Source: Vigna angularis
Taxonomy: Eukaryota; Streptophyta; Magnoliopsida; Fabales; Fabaceae
Length of the DNA: 64,000 nt
Direction of reading: 5' to 3'
NCBI RefSeq assembly: GCF_016808095.1
Contig: NC_068972.1
Location: forward strand, 29,485,746 to 29,549,745
Under the pieces are notes generated by a model. That model searched no databases. It was not told the origin of the DNA and saw nothing but the letters and a program-made list of their open reading frames with translations. Positions 34,210 to 46,228 of this stretch are shown piece by piece. A program made the translations under genes and the position numbers. The number at the start of each line of letters is the position of its first letter. The stretch's first letter is position 1.

Positions 34210-37200
34210 ATGGTGTCTCGCAGTACTCTTTCCTTCTCTAGAAGTCCATCAATTACCTCCGAGAAGCTAAATGGAAAAAATTATTTATCATGGTCTGCTG
34301 CCGTTGAAATGTGGTTCCTTGGCCAAGGGCATTATGACCACCTTGAGCGAGATGGAAGCCATGTGCCTACTGAAAAAGCTGATCAGTGGAAACAAGTAGA
34401 TTTCCAGTTGTGTGCCCTGTTATGGCAATCAGTGGAACCCCAACTTCTTGTATCTTTGAGGGCTTTCAAAACTTGTCACTCCTTTTGGAAGAAAGCCCAA
34501 AGCATTTATGCCAATGATATTCAACGTCTCTATGACACTACGAACAAGCTTGCATCTCTTAAAATGGCAAACCATGATATGGTGTCCTTCATGGCTGAAG
34601 CCCAATCTGCTGTCAAAGAACTTAGGATGTTTTTGGAAGTAGATCCATTAGAGGATATAAAAAAGAAACTAGACAAATTTTACATGGTGTTGATCCTTCG
34701 TGCCCTACATCCCGATTTTGATCATCTCAGAGATGAACTTCTAACTAGTCATGAGGTCCCCTCTATGGAAACATTGACCACTCGCCTTCTGCATGTCCCA
34801 GTACCTCAAACTCAAGAAGCGCATGAACTAGTGGAACCATCTGTCATGGTTGCCACACGAGGAAGAGGAGGACGTGGCACTAGAGGAGGAGGACAAGGAG
34901 GTCGGGGACGTCCTCAATGCACATACTGTAAAAGGATGGGTCATACTCAAGAGAATTGTTACTCCTTACATGATTTCCCTTCCAAAACCGCCAATATTTC
35001 GAAGACTGAAACTTTCACTTCGAAGACTGAAACTTCCACTTCTATGTTTTCTGAGGATGAATATCAAGAGTATTTAAGGTTAAAAAGTCTAACAGCTTGG
35101 CACAACCATCTCAATCTCCTAATACATCAACAGCCTGCGTTTCTCAATCTATGAAAGGTCAAAATTCATGGGTAATTGACTCAGGTGCTTCTGATCACAT
35201 TTCTGGTAATACCTCTTTGTTCTCATCTATTTCCTTTCGAGAAAAACCTCATTTCATAACCCTTGCAAATGGATCTAAAACTTCTTCCAAAGGAGTCGGT
35301 CATGTTTCTTTGTCTCCCTCCCTCAATCTCAACTCAATCCTTTTTGTCCCTAATAGTCCTTTTAATTTAATTTCCTTAAGCTAGTTGACTAAAATGTTAA
35401 ATTGTCCAATAACCTTTGATCATAAATCTTTTGTTAAACAGGAGCGTGGTTCGGGGAGACAGATTGGAGAAGGATATGAAGCTGGCGGATTATACCATTT
35501 TGGATCTCGTCCAAGGGTGTCCTGTGTTGCTACTCCTAATCCTAAAGTGCTACATGATCGATTTGGCCATCCTCATTTGTCCAAATTAAAAAAGATGTGT
35601 CCTGAACTTAGTGATCTCCAAACCTTAGAATGTGAGTCATGTCAATTAGGAAAACATGTTAGATCTTCCTTTCCTAAAAGGTCTCAATCAATATGTAATT
35701 CTAGTTTTTCCATCATCCATTCTGATAAATGGGGACCTAGTCGTATCTCCTCCTTTGGTTTTAGATATTTTGTTACGTTTATTGATGAATATTCAAGATG
35801 TACTTGGGTTTATCTTATGAAAAATCGTTTTGAATTGTTAGCTATCTTTACATCCTTTTTGAATGAAATCAAGAATCAATTTGGTGAAGTAATCAAAATA
35901 TTAAGAAGTGATAATGCAAAAGAGTATTTCTCATCCTCCTTTTCTGCCATCTTGAGTTCCCATGGTATCTTACATCAGTCTACTTGTCCTCATACACCAT
36001 AGCAAAATGGTATAGCAGAACGAAAAAATAGACACATGGTTGAAACTACTCGTACCCTTTTGCTTGATGCCCATATTCCTGTCCATCACTGGGGGGATGC
36101 CATCTTAACTGCATGTTATCTTATTAATAGGATGCCCTCCTCCTCTCTTAATAATAAAGTCCCTTTCTCCATTTTGTTTCCTAATGATCCTCTCTTTCAT
36201 ATATCTCCCCGAGTGTTTGGCTGTGTATGTTTTATTCATGACATGTCTCCAGGTCTAGACAAACTCTCCGCTCGCACTCTCAAATGTGTCTTCTTAGGCT
36301 ATTCTCGACTTCAAAAAGGATATCGGTGTTACTCTCCTGAAACTAAGAAGTATTACATGTTTGTCAATGTCACATTCTTTGAACAGACTCCTTACTTCTC
36401 TCCATCTGTTCAGGATGTTTCTATCCTCCAGCAGGTCCTTCCTATTCTAATGGCTGAGTCAAATAGCTCCACTGTCTCTGTCATTCCAAGTCTTGATCAC
36501 AATCCTTCTACACCTGTTTCTCCACATACTGAGATTATCCCACACAGGGCCCCAATGGATAGTCCACCTCCCCAAGACAATGGTGAATCTCCTACTTCAG
36601 ATTCTTCTCCCTCGTCACCTCCTCCCACACCTCCTGGTGCAAATGATTCAGCATGGCCTACTCGAAACCCTCATCCCATTTATAATTTTCTAAGCTATCA
36701 TCGATTGTCGCCCTCCTATTTTTCTCTTTTATCCTCAGTGTCCTCTGTTGTTATACCCAAGAATGTGAAAGAAGCACTTGATCATCCTGGATGGCGACAA
36801 GCTATGATTGCAGAAATGCAGGCTTTTGACCACAATAATACTTGGGAGCTGGTGCCCCTTCCCCTAGGAAAAAAGGCGGTTGGTTGTCGATGGGTGTATA
36901 GTTAAAGTTGGCCCTGATGGTGAAATTGATCGGCTCAAAGCTCAGCTTGTTGCAAAAGGTTACACTAAGGTTTATGGTCTTGATTATTGTGACACTTTCT
37001 CTCCTGTAGCCAAGATGACTACTATTCATCTCTTCTTTGCCATGGTAGCCATTCGTCACTGGCCACTTCATCAATTGGATATCAAGAATGCCTTCCTACA
37101 TGGTGATCTTGAGGAAGAAGTTTATATGGAGCAACCTCCTGGGTTTGTTGCTCAGGGGGAGTCTGGTATGGTATGCAAATTGCATCGATCTCTATATGGC

Positions 37201-38295
37201 CTCAAGCAATCCCCAAGTGTTTGGTTTGGAAAGTTTAGCTCCATTGTTCAAAAATTTGGGCTAAAACGCAGTGAAGCAGACCATTCAGTTTTTTATTGTC
37301 ATTCTTCTCTTGGGAAATATGTTGACTTAATAGTATATGTTGATGGTATTGTCATTACAGGAAATGATGCTGTTGGAATATCTCAACTAAAAGAGTACTT
37401 GTGTAGACATTTTCAAACCAAGGATCTTGGAAGTCTCAAATACTTCTTAGGCATTGAAGTAGCGCAATCAAAAGATGAAGTTGTAATCTCCCAAAGGAAG
37501 TATGCTCTTGATATATTACAAGAAACAGGCATGATTGATTGTAGACCGGTAGACAATCCCATGGATCCAAATCAGAAATTAAGGACAGAAGAAGGTGAAT
37601 TATTCTCCGATCCTGAGAGGTATAGGAGGCTGGTTGGAAAACTGATTTATCTCTCTATTACAAGGCCATATCTATCCTTTGCAGTTGGAGTGGTTAGTCA
37701 GTTCATGCAGGCTCCATGTGTTGACCATTGGAATGCTCTCATTCGCATTCTAAGGTATGTAAAGAAGGCTCCCAAGGAAGGATTGTTATATGAAGATAAA
37801 GGAAGCATTCAGGTCTCTGGGTATTGTGATGCAGATTGGGCAGGTTCACCTATTGATAGACGGTCTACTACAGGATATTGTGTTTTTTTGGGAGGAAACA
37901 TTATTTCATGGAAAAGTAAGAAACAGAATGTAGTAGCTCGATCAACCGCGGAAGCCGAGTATAGGGTAATGGCATCACTAACATGTGAACTTATATGGGT
38001 GAAACAATTCCTTAAAGAGGTTAAATTTTGTGACATCCATACTATGAAGATGTATTGCGACAATCAAGCTGCTCTCCACATTGCATCAAATCCAGTGTTT
38101 CACGAGAGGACTAAACATATAGAAATTGATTGTCATTTTGTTCGTGAAAAATTGTTGACCAAAGAAATATGTACTAAGTTTATTGGGTCAAACGATCAAC
38201 TCGCAGATGTATTGACCAAGTCATTAAGGGGTCCTCGGATTGAGTTTATTTGTTCCAAGCTTGGTAGGTCATACAATTTGTATGCTCCAGCTTGA
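34210..38295 (+). pseudogene. Copia gag-pol polyprotein with a few lesions
   Basis: Gag starts at 34210 ([33 protein letters not shown]) with a zinc knuckle [14 protein letters not shown] near 34917. Next come protease ([13 protein letters not shown], about 35170), integrase ([32 protein letters not shown]), reverse transcriptase ([18 protein letters not shown]) and RNase H ([20 protein letters not shown]), ending KLGRSYNLYAPA before the stop at 38295. Breaks: frameshift near 35090, in-frame TAG at 35382-35384 and 36000-36002, and a small deletion/frameshift near 36900. The RT active site reads YVDGIVITG (about 37336-37362): the second catalytic Asp is Gly, which alone should abolish polymerase activity. 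From 36880 onward the RT/RNase H frame is open for 471 codons. Confidence 0.93.
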
Positions 38296-38302
38296 GGGGG
38301 AG

Positions 38303-38527
38303 TGTTAGGATATTTATCCTATTTTATCATCATTATAGTTTGTCAAGGGTTACCCTATTTATCATGATTATATTGTGTCTAGGAATACCCTATTTATCAT
38401 GATTATATTGTGTCTAGGGTTACCCTATTTATCATGTACTTGTGTATCAATTTATTCTTATAAATAGAAGATTGTGAGAGGGATCAATCAAGCCCTCTAG
38501 AATTATTTTACAGTTTCAATCTTAAGT
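38303..38527 (+). repeat. Copia 3' LTR (225 bp)
   Basis: Matches 33725-33949 with about three differences. Followed by the target duplication GTAGC. Confidence 0.93.
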
Positions 38528-38797
38528 GTAGCTATCGAAAGTGTTGTTGCTACAAGAGCCGACGAAGTCAGAGATGAGATTTTGAGGATTTCACAAAATT
38601 GGGCTAAAAGAATCTAGGAAGAGTGGAAGTCATTGGAGGAGGATCTCTCGTATCATCCACCACCTAAGCCTCTAGACCTAAATTTACAAGCAGTAGCAAG
38701 TGAGTTCCCTTCATATGATAACACATTAATTGAAGATGAATCATGAGATCAAGCTTCACGATTTCAAACTTGAAAACAAGGTTGTTTTGCAGCAGGG

Positions 38798-39108
38798 TGT
38801 AATGATAGGATATAATGTGATAGAATATAACTATGCATGATAGAAGGAAACAGGTTAGGAATTAGTTGTTAGTTGGTTGGGAGGGTCTTTATAAGAAAGC
38901 ATGGAGGTCTTGTGTTAGTGAACTTTTGGATAATTTTGTAGATTAAGCTTTGGCTCTTTATTGAGGGGAAACCCTTGGAGGAGAGAGTCCTCTCCTATTT
39001 TTGTATTCTTTGGTTACACTAATAATACAGTTCTATTCCCAGTTATCTAGTGAGTGTGTGTGTGTGTTGTTTTGAGTAATAGATAAATTTCTTGACCAAA
39101 GAAGTCTA
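38798..39108 (+). repeat. 3' LTR of the non-autonomous element
   Basis: Begins TGTAATGATAGG and ends near GAAGTCTA. Pairs with 32152-32460. Confidence 0.75.
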
Positions 39109-39270
39109 ACCATTCGAGCATGACACAAAAATTGTGCATGGATTTAAGTTATCCCCCTGTACTTGAAGTAAATGATTTTCAAATTGTAAAATATTGAAGG
39201 GTAAAAAACATCTATTTATTTTTTTAATGTAAAAAAAATTGAAAAGTAAATTTCGAAATGAATAGTGTTA

Positions 39271-40110
39271 TGTTAGAAGGATTGGTTGTGAGTAGAAACT
39301 TAGCTATTAATTTTAGAGAATTCTGATACTTTTGAGAGTATTCAATATAACTTTCGAAACTTTACTATGATAAGGTTCTTTCATTGTGTTCTTCGAGTTC
39401 TTGTGTAAATCTCCTAGAATTAGAATTTTTTCCTAACAATTTGTATCAGCTTGGGACTATCTGGGCAAACTTTTTAGGTATGGCAGATGCTATGCGTAAT
39501 GCTCAGGCAATAAAAGATGTTGAAGAACGACTGTACATGAGCATGGATTCTGGTTTCATGGAGTGACAATGGCTTTGCATCAGACATTGACAACATCTTT
39601 GAAACAAATTGAACCAAAAGCTTGAGGAAGAAACCTACAATCCGCATGCAACTTCTAAATTAGTGAGGGGAGAGTTATAATCTTTCTCCCTATGCTCGTG
39701 ATACAAGTTAGCTAGGATAAATTTTTCTCATTTTAAGGGAGCAAATGTCAATCGTAGGATATACCAATACAATAATTACTTCTTAATTGATAATACTCAT
39801 GAAGAATTCAAGATGAAGCTTGCCATTGTTCATTTAGAGGGTAAGACATTACAATGACAACTCTTGGCAAACTTTTTTCGTCTCTCAACCTTGTAATCTT
39901 GGGCTGATTACACTAAGAAGTTTATTGAACTTTTCGGTGATATATGTGATGATCGCATGGTAGAATTAATTTGTTCTATTAATGACTAGGAAATATTAGA
40001 GCTTTAAGTTTATTGAATCTGTTTAAGAGTATATTTTGAGTTGCTTTCTAGGAAAGATGTGTAATAAGTGTGAATGTTTTAACAAGAATGTATGAAGCTG
40101 GTAACTCCTC
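39271..40110 (+). pseudogene. Degraded LTR-retrotransposon remnant: LTR, primer site, gag
   Basis: A short LTR-like segment 39271-39438 starts TGTTAGAAGG and ends CCTAACA. It is followed at once by ATTTGTATCAGC, like a tRNA-Met primer site. A gag-like reading begins at 39480 (MADAMRNAQAIKDVEERL) and continues in broken frames with GANVNRRIYQYNNYFLIDNT, EEFKMKLAIVHLEGKTLQ and YTKKFIELFGDI, the middle of a retrotransposon gag domain. Several stops and frameshifts are present. No 3' LTR or pol was seen, so the element is truncated near 40110. Confidence 0.65.
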
Positions 40111-40944
40111 ACATTTCCAAACAAAATGCACAGGGCAAGATTTAGCGGAGGGTTAGGTACATGTGGGTACCATCCCTACCTTGGCGTTATTAATTCCTTG
40201 CAAACCCAGGCAAACACGAAGCTTGACTCTTGCTTATATGTCAAAATGTGACTCTAGAAGGAAAGGGGAGAGGGAGGTTAGAATAGAGCTTGTAGACAAA
40301 TTTAAACAATTTTTGCATAAACAAATAATGAAAGTAAAAGCATAGAAAAGGAGAAACACACAAATGATGTATACTAGTTTATCTGTCATAGATACTATGT
40401 TTAGTCCTTTAAGCAATGTTAAAACCTATTTAAAACCCACTACAAACCCTATTTGAGTGGAAGCCAAATGTCAAGGAAGAGAGCTGGGAGTGGAAAACAG
40501 GTGGCAGCAGGAGGCTGGCCGTTACCTAATGACGGTAGGAGTAAAATTCTAGGTTTTCAAAAGTTCACGCCACTTCTGCATGCTTACCTTCTTCTCCAAA
40601 TCTCTGAAACCATTTCCTCCTCCTTCTCTCTAAAATGCTCTTACTTCTCTCTAAGAAATCCTCATCTTTCCTTCCTCCGATCACCACTCAAGCACCATTC
40701 CTACTTTTCCAGCATCGAGGGCGTCCGTTTGAACCGATCAGTTTCGGATTCTGGATTGGTAAGTTCATCTCTCTCAGCCAAGTGGTTTTTCTATGCATGC
40801 AAGCCTAGTTTTTGGCTGCTTAAGTTGATCACCTTTCCATATTTAATTCTGATAGTGTGTTGGTCCTTTACTCTAGTATAATTTTGAAATCGGTGAGCTT
40901 TAAGGGTAGAAGAAACCATAGTGGTGAACCCGTATTCTACCTCT
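40111..40944. other. Unrecognised sequence before the gag-protease element
   Basis: There is an open frame of 142 codons at 40453-40881, but its composition (Ser/Leu/Phe-rich after a CT-rich stretch CTCCTCCTTCTCTCTAAA) suggests an untranslated leader or LTR and not a gene. I recognise no motif. It may be the fused flank of the truncated element that follows. Confidence 0.35.
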
Positions 40945-42902
40945 GTGAAATAAAGTTCCTAAACAAATACTTTCCACAATCAAAGGTAAATAAAGGAAAG
41001 CAAGAGATTTCATCTTTCAGGCAAGGTATGGAGGAATCACTAGATCATGCATGGGACAGATATAAAAGCTTACTGAGAAAAACTCCCACAGATGGTTTTG
41101 ACGAAGGGGAAGTAGTCTTGGCTTTCCTTACAGGTCTTGGTTCCCAAACCAAGATGATGCTTGACGCCACAGCTGGAGGAAACATCAAATGGAAAACTCC
41201 AGAGGAAGCTACATAAATCATTGATAATATGGCTACTAGTGATAATGATCTGAATAGTGAAAGAGGAGCTCCTATTCAACAAAAAGGAGTTCTACAGCTG
41301 CAATCCCATGACGCCTTGCTAGCACAAAATAAGATACTAACTCAACAGCTGGAAACTCTTACCAAAACACTTGCACAATTGCCGAAAGAGTTAAAGAATG
41401 TTGCATAGGTTCAATCACAGTTGTGTGAATTGTGTGGAGGTGACCATATAAATGGTCAGTGTGCCTTTCCAGCAAAAGCTTTGGAGGATGTTAATTTCAT
41501 GGCCAATCAGTTTCCGTACCGTCAGGGGAACTTCAATCAAGGGTGGAAACCACACCCAAGCATTGGTCAAGGACAGAGTGGGCAGGCTGGACAAACTGGG
41601 CAATTTAACAAGCAACAACAACAACCAACTTTATGGCAACAAATTTCTACACTTAATGAAAGGTCCATAAGGATGGAAGAAACTCTTCATCAATTTATAC
41701 AGAAAACTGAATCTTCTCAAAAGAGTACTGATGCTGCTATTAAGAATTTGGAGATTCAAATGGGTCAGATTACCAAGCAAGTGGAAGAAAGGCCTAATAG
41801 AAATTTTGGGGCTAATACTGAGGTTAACCCAAAGGAAGAATGTGAAGTGGTGGAGAGTACAAATGATGAAATAGTTGAGTTAGACAAAGTGAAGGAAAAA
41901 GGAGAGGAAGAAAAAGAAAAGAGAGAAAAAGAAAAAAAAGAGAGAAAAGAGAAAAGAGAGAGAAAAGAGATAAAAAGTAATGATATGTTTCCTTTTCCAA
42001 TAAATCATGAGAAACAATTTGATTTTACAGAATTATTCAGTATGGTGGACAATAATGCACCTTGGAAGGAGATACTACAGCAAATTGCAGTTTATACTAA
42101 ACCTGAGGAAGAAATCTCTACAAAGAAAAGACGTAGAGATGATGATACAAAGAAGTATAAAGCTGTTAAAAAGGAGCCATTCCCTCTAAAAGCAAAAGAT
42201 CCAGGAGGCTTTTCCATTCCATGCACAATAGGGAAGAAAAGGGTTAAAAAAGCTTTGCTTGATTTAGGATCAAGTGTTAACTTGATACCTTATTCTTTAT
42301 TTGAGCAAATCGGTGATGTTGATGTGAAACCTATAAAGGTTGACTTAGTAATGGCAGATGGATCATCAAAGAAACCCTATCGAATAGCTGAGGATATTAT
42401 AGTTTGTGTAGGGAAACTACAGTTCTTGGCAGACTTTGTGGTGATGGAGATGGAGATCGAAAAGATACCCATTACTCTCGGAAGACCGTTTATGAAAATG
42501 GCCAAAGCCATCATTGATGTGAACGAAGGTATAGTGGCACTCCAAGACCGAGAAGAAAGGGTTGTTGTCGATGTCTTCAAAGAAGAGAGACAAATGCAGG
42601 AGGAAGAAGCTAGTCATAAAGCTGCATTTCAAGATGTACTCATGACTAGCCCTAAAGATGAAAAACTCAAGGTTAAAGGTAAACATTGTTTGTTGTTTCA
42701 GGTACATGATAAAGAAAAGATTGGCAGAGGAAGAAAAGTTCCTGATGACTGGATGAAAGAGCAACTCCAACTTGGTACACCTGTGAGATTCAAAAACAAG
42801 TTGTGGTTTGTGAAAGGCTACAAAGAAAAGGAGATGATAGAGATAGAGTCTCCATATTCTAGAATAGTCAAAACAGTACACCGGAAGCAGTTGAGGAGTT
42901 GA
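40945..42902 (+). pseudogene. Athila-like gag plus aspartic protease, two stops
   Basis: The gag capsid part begins FLNKYFPQSKVNKGKQEISS and continues ESLDHAWDRYKSLLRKTP; a zinc-knuckle-like CELCGGDHINGQC is near 41421. A Lys/Glu-rich coiled stretch lies at 41880-41975. The protease has KKALLDLGSSVNLIPYSLF (about 42250) and ITLGRPFMKMAKAIIDV (about 42470); the DLG variant of the usual DTG/DSG is normal for Athila-type elements. In-frame stops TAA 41214-41216 and TAG 41406-41408 interrupt gag; the rest is open to 42902. The protein would form the particle and cleave the polyprotein. No polymerase follows. Confidence 0.85.
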
Positions 42903-44898
42903 AGGGATACGGACATCAACATTGAAGAAGGAACTTGAACTTTATTTGGTCAAGCTAATGACGTTAAAAGAGCGCTTACTGGGAGGCAACCCAGTGATTT
43001 AAGAACTTTTAATTTTTGTTTTGGTGATGTAATTTTGAACTGTTGGGTATTTTTGTTATAAGTTTGTTACAGGGTTTACATCTACTGATGGATGATAGGC
43101 GGAAGAGTATCTACTGAAGGATACTATGTTTGTATATAACTACTGATGGGTGTTGGTAAGATAGTTTTGCACCTACTGATGGGTGTTGGCAGATTTTGGG
43201 TCAGGCTCGTGACGTTAAACAAGCGCTACCTGGGAGGCAACCCAGTTGATTGATTTTATCTGTATTTTTTGTTTTGATCCTGCTTTAGTTGCATAATAGG
43301 GTTGTGAATGAGTGATCTGAGAATTTTATTGCAGGGAGCCAGTGAGGAGTATGTTTAAGACGCATCTAGGTCAAGCTAAGAAGAAGAACACTTCCCGTAA
43401 GTGCCGCTGAGCGGCAAACTACCGCTGAGCGGTAGTGTCGCAGAAGGGGCTTAGGTTGCCCCTCAGCGGAACCCGAGCCCATTAGGGGTATTTTTATACC
43501 CTAAGCTGCGCCTTGGCCTCTCCTTTTAGATTTTTCTCTGCACACACACTCCTACATACTTTTCCAAGGTTTTCTACAACTTTTCCCTCACCCCTTTTGA
43601 GAAAAATCTTTTCCACTCACTTTCTCACTTGTTGTTCATCTAAGTTTGGGGTTGGGAGAGAGCATCATTGATCGGGCTGAGTTTTTCAAAGCACTAAAGC
43701 AGGATTTGTCTTATTTATTTTTGTTTAGGGTTTGATGTACTCAATTGGAAACTTTATCTGTTATGATGGTTTGCTGATGATTGTGATTGTTTGATAAGTA
43801 ATGCTTGAATGATGCTTTGATATAGATTGATGTTGAGATGTGCACATTACATGCTTATACAGGTGGTTCACAAGCTTTGTGAACAAATGCAAGTTATTAT
43901 GATTGTGATTGTGATATTAAGCAGGATGTGTATGTCAAATGTGAATGAGCTTATATGTGAGGTTTTGAGCTCCAGAGTTATTACTTTGAGTATTATTACT
44001 TTAGAAGCATGAATAACTTTGCCCAGGTTTTCTATGATTAAAGTACTTGCTTGTTTGCATTTTATGATCAAGGCCGTTTGTTGGTAGCCCTTATATTAGC
44101 CAAATTGCATGAAATAAGCCACCAAAAGAGAACACTATGTGTTCTATCATTTGAGCCCTTAGCCTTGAACATAAATTTAAAACCCTTGTTGGGAGCTTTA
44201 CCTTGAGTTAAGTAGAAAATATTTTGTGGTATTGACAAATGTTCAAGTTTGGGGTTGTTGGAAAATAGAAAGGGAAATTGAAAGCATTGAGTTAAGAGCT
44301 AAGAATTAAGTATGTGAAAAGAGAAAGAAAAAGAAAAAGAGAAAGAAAAGAAAAAGCAAAGCTCAATGCAAAGGAAAGTTGGGAAAAGTAAGAATGATTG
44401 TGTTTATATGATTCTCTTAACTCAAGGGTTTTGTGATCTAGATAAACCAATTTTCTTGTTAGCCCAGCCACATTATAAGCCATTGAAAAAGTCCTTGTTA
44501 TGATGCATGCTTGTGAATTTATTTAATTGTGGTTAAATGAAAGGCAAAGTCAATTCATGTGACACTGTGATAGTAAAATGAATGAGTGATCACCTCTTAT
44601 ACACTTGTGTTTGAGTGAAACACTTTACCTAGTGAGGAAAGATTCCATGAGCATATGAACATCTTTGCTTAGTTGATTGATCATTCATGAAAAATAACTT
44701 TTGTTGGATATTAAGTGATTTTGTGAACACCCAAAGTATGTACATATCTTGATTGAAATGTTTTTCATGAGTTTGATTGAAGTTTTTACTTATTTTGGAA
44801 AGATGATTTTGAATGGAGTAAACCATTGTACAGATTGGTAGAAGATTGAGTTACATTTATTTTGCTTGAGGACAAGCAAAGTTCTAAGTTTGGGGTTG
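42903..44898 (+). other. 3' non-coding region of the gag-protease element
   Basis: Holds the retroelement motif GACGTTAAAAGAGCGCTTAC followed by TGGGAGGCAACCCAGTGATT (42960-43000), repeated in variant form at 43211-43250 (GGGAGGCAACCCAG), and several copies of CTACTGATGGGTGTTGG (43080-43190). At 43400-43470 are GC-rich CCGCTGAGCGG motifs. The same features, inverted, are in the element at 46229-52144. No coding sequence is recognised. Confidence 0.65.
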
Positions 44899-45959
44899 TG
44901 ATAACAGTTGAAAAACTGTTATTTTCATGCTTAAATTTGATACTAAAAGCAACCTTTAACACTTAGAAACTAGCTTGAAATCATGCTTTTGGTCATATTT
45001 TTAGAAATAAGAGAGCTGGACAGGTTTATGCTTGATTTCAGTGTTTTATGCAGGTTTTAAGGTGAATTTGGTGAAAGAAGTGAAGAAGGATAGAAATGGA
45101 ATCAGAAAAGACATCAAAAAGTGCAAAAGGAGAAGCCGCAACTACCGCTCAGCGGCAGTTTACCGCTGAGCGGTACTTAGAAACTCACGTTGGCTCCGCT
45201 GAGGGGTGAAAAGGACACTGAGGGGAGGAAACCAACTCACGCACTTACCGCTGAGCTGTAGTTTACCGCTGAGCGGCACTATTTTGGGCTTGGGCCTAAT
45301 TTTCTGTATTATTACGAACAATATATAAGCTTTAGGTGTTCCTAGGGTTTGTATCTTTGGCTGGGACGAAGCAAACATTCTCTTTTCCACCCCTTTGAAG
45401 GAAGATCTTGGATGCTCAGGCTCCCTTTTCACCTTTCTATGGTTTTATCTTTCATTCTTTCATTATTATTCATCTAGTTTCACCATGAATATGGTGAACT
45501 AAACCTTGTATTATTGTTGGGGAATCAATGTAGTCTTGTGAAACTCTCATATATGGAATTTGTTTTAACATCTTACTTTAAGACTTATGCCTTCTTTCAT
45601 CATTAGTTAGGGTTTTTCCTCTTTGCTTAATGCTTGCTTTGTTTAACTCATCCATTGCCATGATCGTTGATTTTGTCGATATGGGAACGTACGGGGAAGT
45701 CTAGATCCGGGGAATTTCTCCCAATAGCATGCAAACTCATGCATACATATTTAATTACTGTCTTTTGCATTAAAAACCTACAATTAATCGTTCACAAGTC
45801 TTAAATAATCAACACATCAGATAACTAACTAGGCCGTGAGTCCTTTGGGAAAACGATACTTGGTCTTACCTTCTTTTATTACTTGATACGATTCAGTCAC
45901 ACTTGCCGATTGTTAAACAAGTTTGTGGCGCCGTTTTGGTGTTCATAAATTTTTCATCA
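44899..45959 (+). repeat. 3' LTR of the gag-protease element (1061 bp)
   Basis: Starts TGATAACAGTTGAAAAACTG (itself a hairpin, CAGTT...AACTG) and ends TTTTTCATCA. It contains CCGCTCAGCGG-type repeats at 45136-45290 and is followed immediately by satellite. Confidence 0.82.
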
Positions 45960-46228
45960 GTCTACTTCGTCCACTTCGCCCACTTCTACTTCTTCTTCAT
46001 CATGATCATAATCATCATCATCAACATCATCTTCTCCTTCGTCCACTTCGACCACTTCGTCCACTTTGTCCAGTTCTTCCAGTTCGTCCAGTTCGTCCAG
46101 TTCGTCCAGTTCGTCCACTTCGACCACTTCGGCCACTTCGTCCACTTCGTCAACTTCGTTAAATTCGTCCACTTTGTCCACTTCGTCAACTTCGTCCACA
46201 TCGTCCCTTTCGTCCCCTTCGTCCCTTT
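45960..46228. repeat. Pyrimidine-rich GTCCACTTC satellite, block A
   Basis: Tandem 9-mers of GTCCACTTC and variants (GTCCAGTTC, GACCACTTC, GTCAACTTC) with (TTC)n and (ATC)n patches at 45988-46030. Bounded on the left by an LTR and on the right by the target duplication CCTTT of the element at 46229. Continues at 52145. Confidence 0.93.

Larger units (their letters stand above)
33725..38527 (+). mobile_element. Ty1/copia LTR retrotransposon, nested copy
   Basis: Identical 225-bp LTR frames at 33725-33949 and 38303-38527; only about three substitutions between them by hand comparison, so it is young. Target duplication GTAGC at 33720-33724 and 38528-38532. Primer site TGGTATCAGAGC (tRNA-Met type) starts at 33950; polypurine tract CTTGAGGGGGAG just before 38303. 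LTRs start TGTTAGG and end AAGT, as in the related copy at 22153-26905. Confidence 0.95.
32152..39108 (+). mobile_element. Non-autonomous LTR retrotransposon, hosting a nested copia element
   Basis: Direct repeats at 32152-32460 and 38798-39108 share GGTTAGGAATTAGTTGTTAG, TTTTGTATTCTTTGGTTACA and AGATAAATTTCTTGACC in order and form an LTR pair of about 310 bp. A purine/G-rich tract (GCAGCAGGG) precedes the 3' LTR. The inside, minus the nested copia, is only about 1.5 kb: a gag-like start (MEGRDNILERRV, 32511) that soon hits a stop, then purine-rich non-coding sequence, and a 3' tail (38533-38797). The LTRs differ at many more sites than those of the nested copia element, agreeing with the order of insertion. 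No clean target duplication was found. Confidence 0.75.
40945..45959 (+). mobile_element. Athila-like gag-protease retroelement, 5'-truncated, with 3' LTR
   Basis: Order: gag-protease (40945-42902), non-coding 3' region (42903-44898), polypurine-like AAGTTTGGGGTTG, then the LTR 44899-45959. There is no reverse transcriptase or integrase between the protease and the LTR, so this is a TR-GAG-type non-autonomous element. The 5' LTR and the start of gag are missing. The LTR ends exactly at the beginning of the satellite array (45960). Related LTRs are at 5921/15434, 46229, 50828 and 62960. Confidence 0.8.

Noticed and set aside
40453..40881. A 142-codon frame upstream of the gag-protease body.
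   Set aside because: CT-rich leader-like composition, no recognised domain, and no clear relation to the gag that follows.
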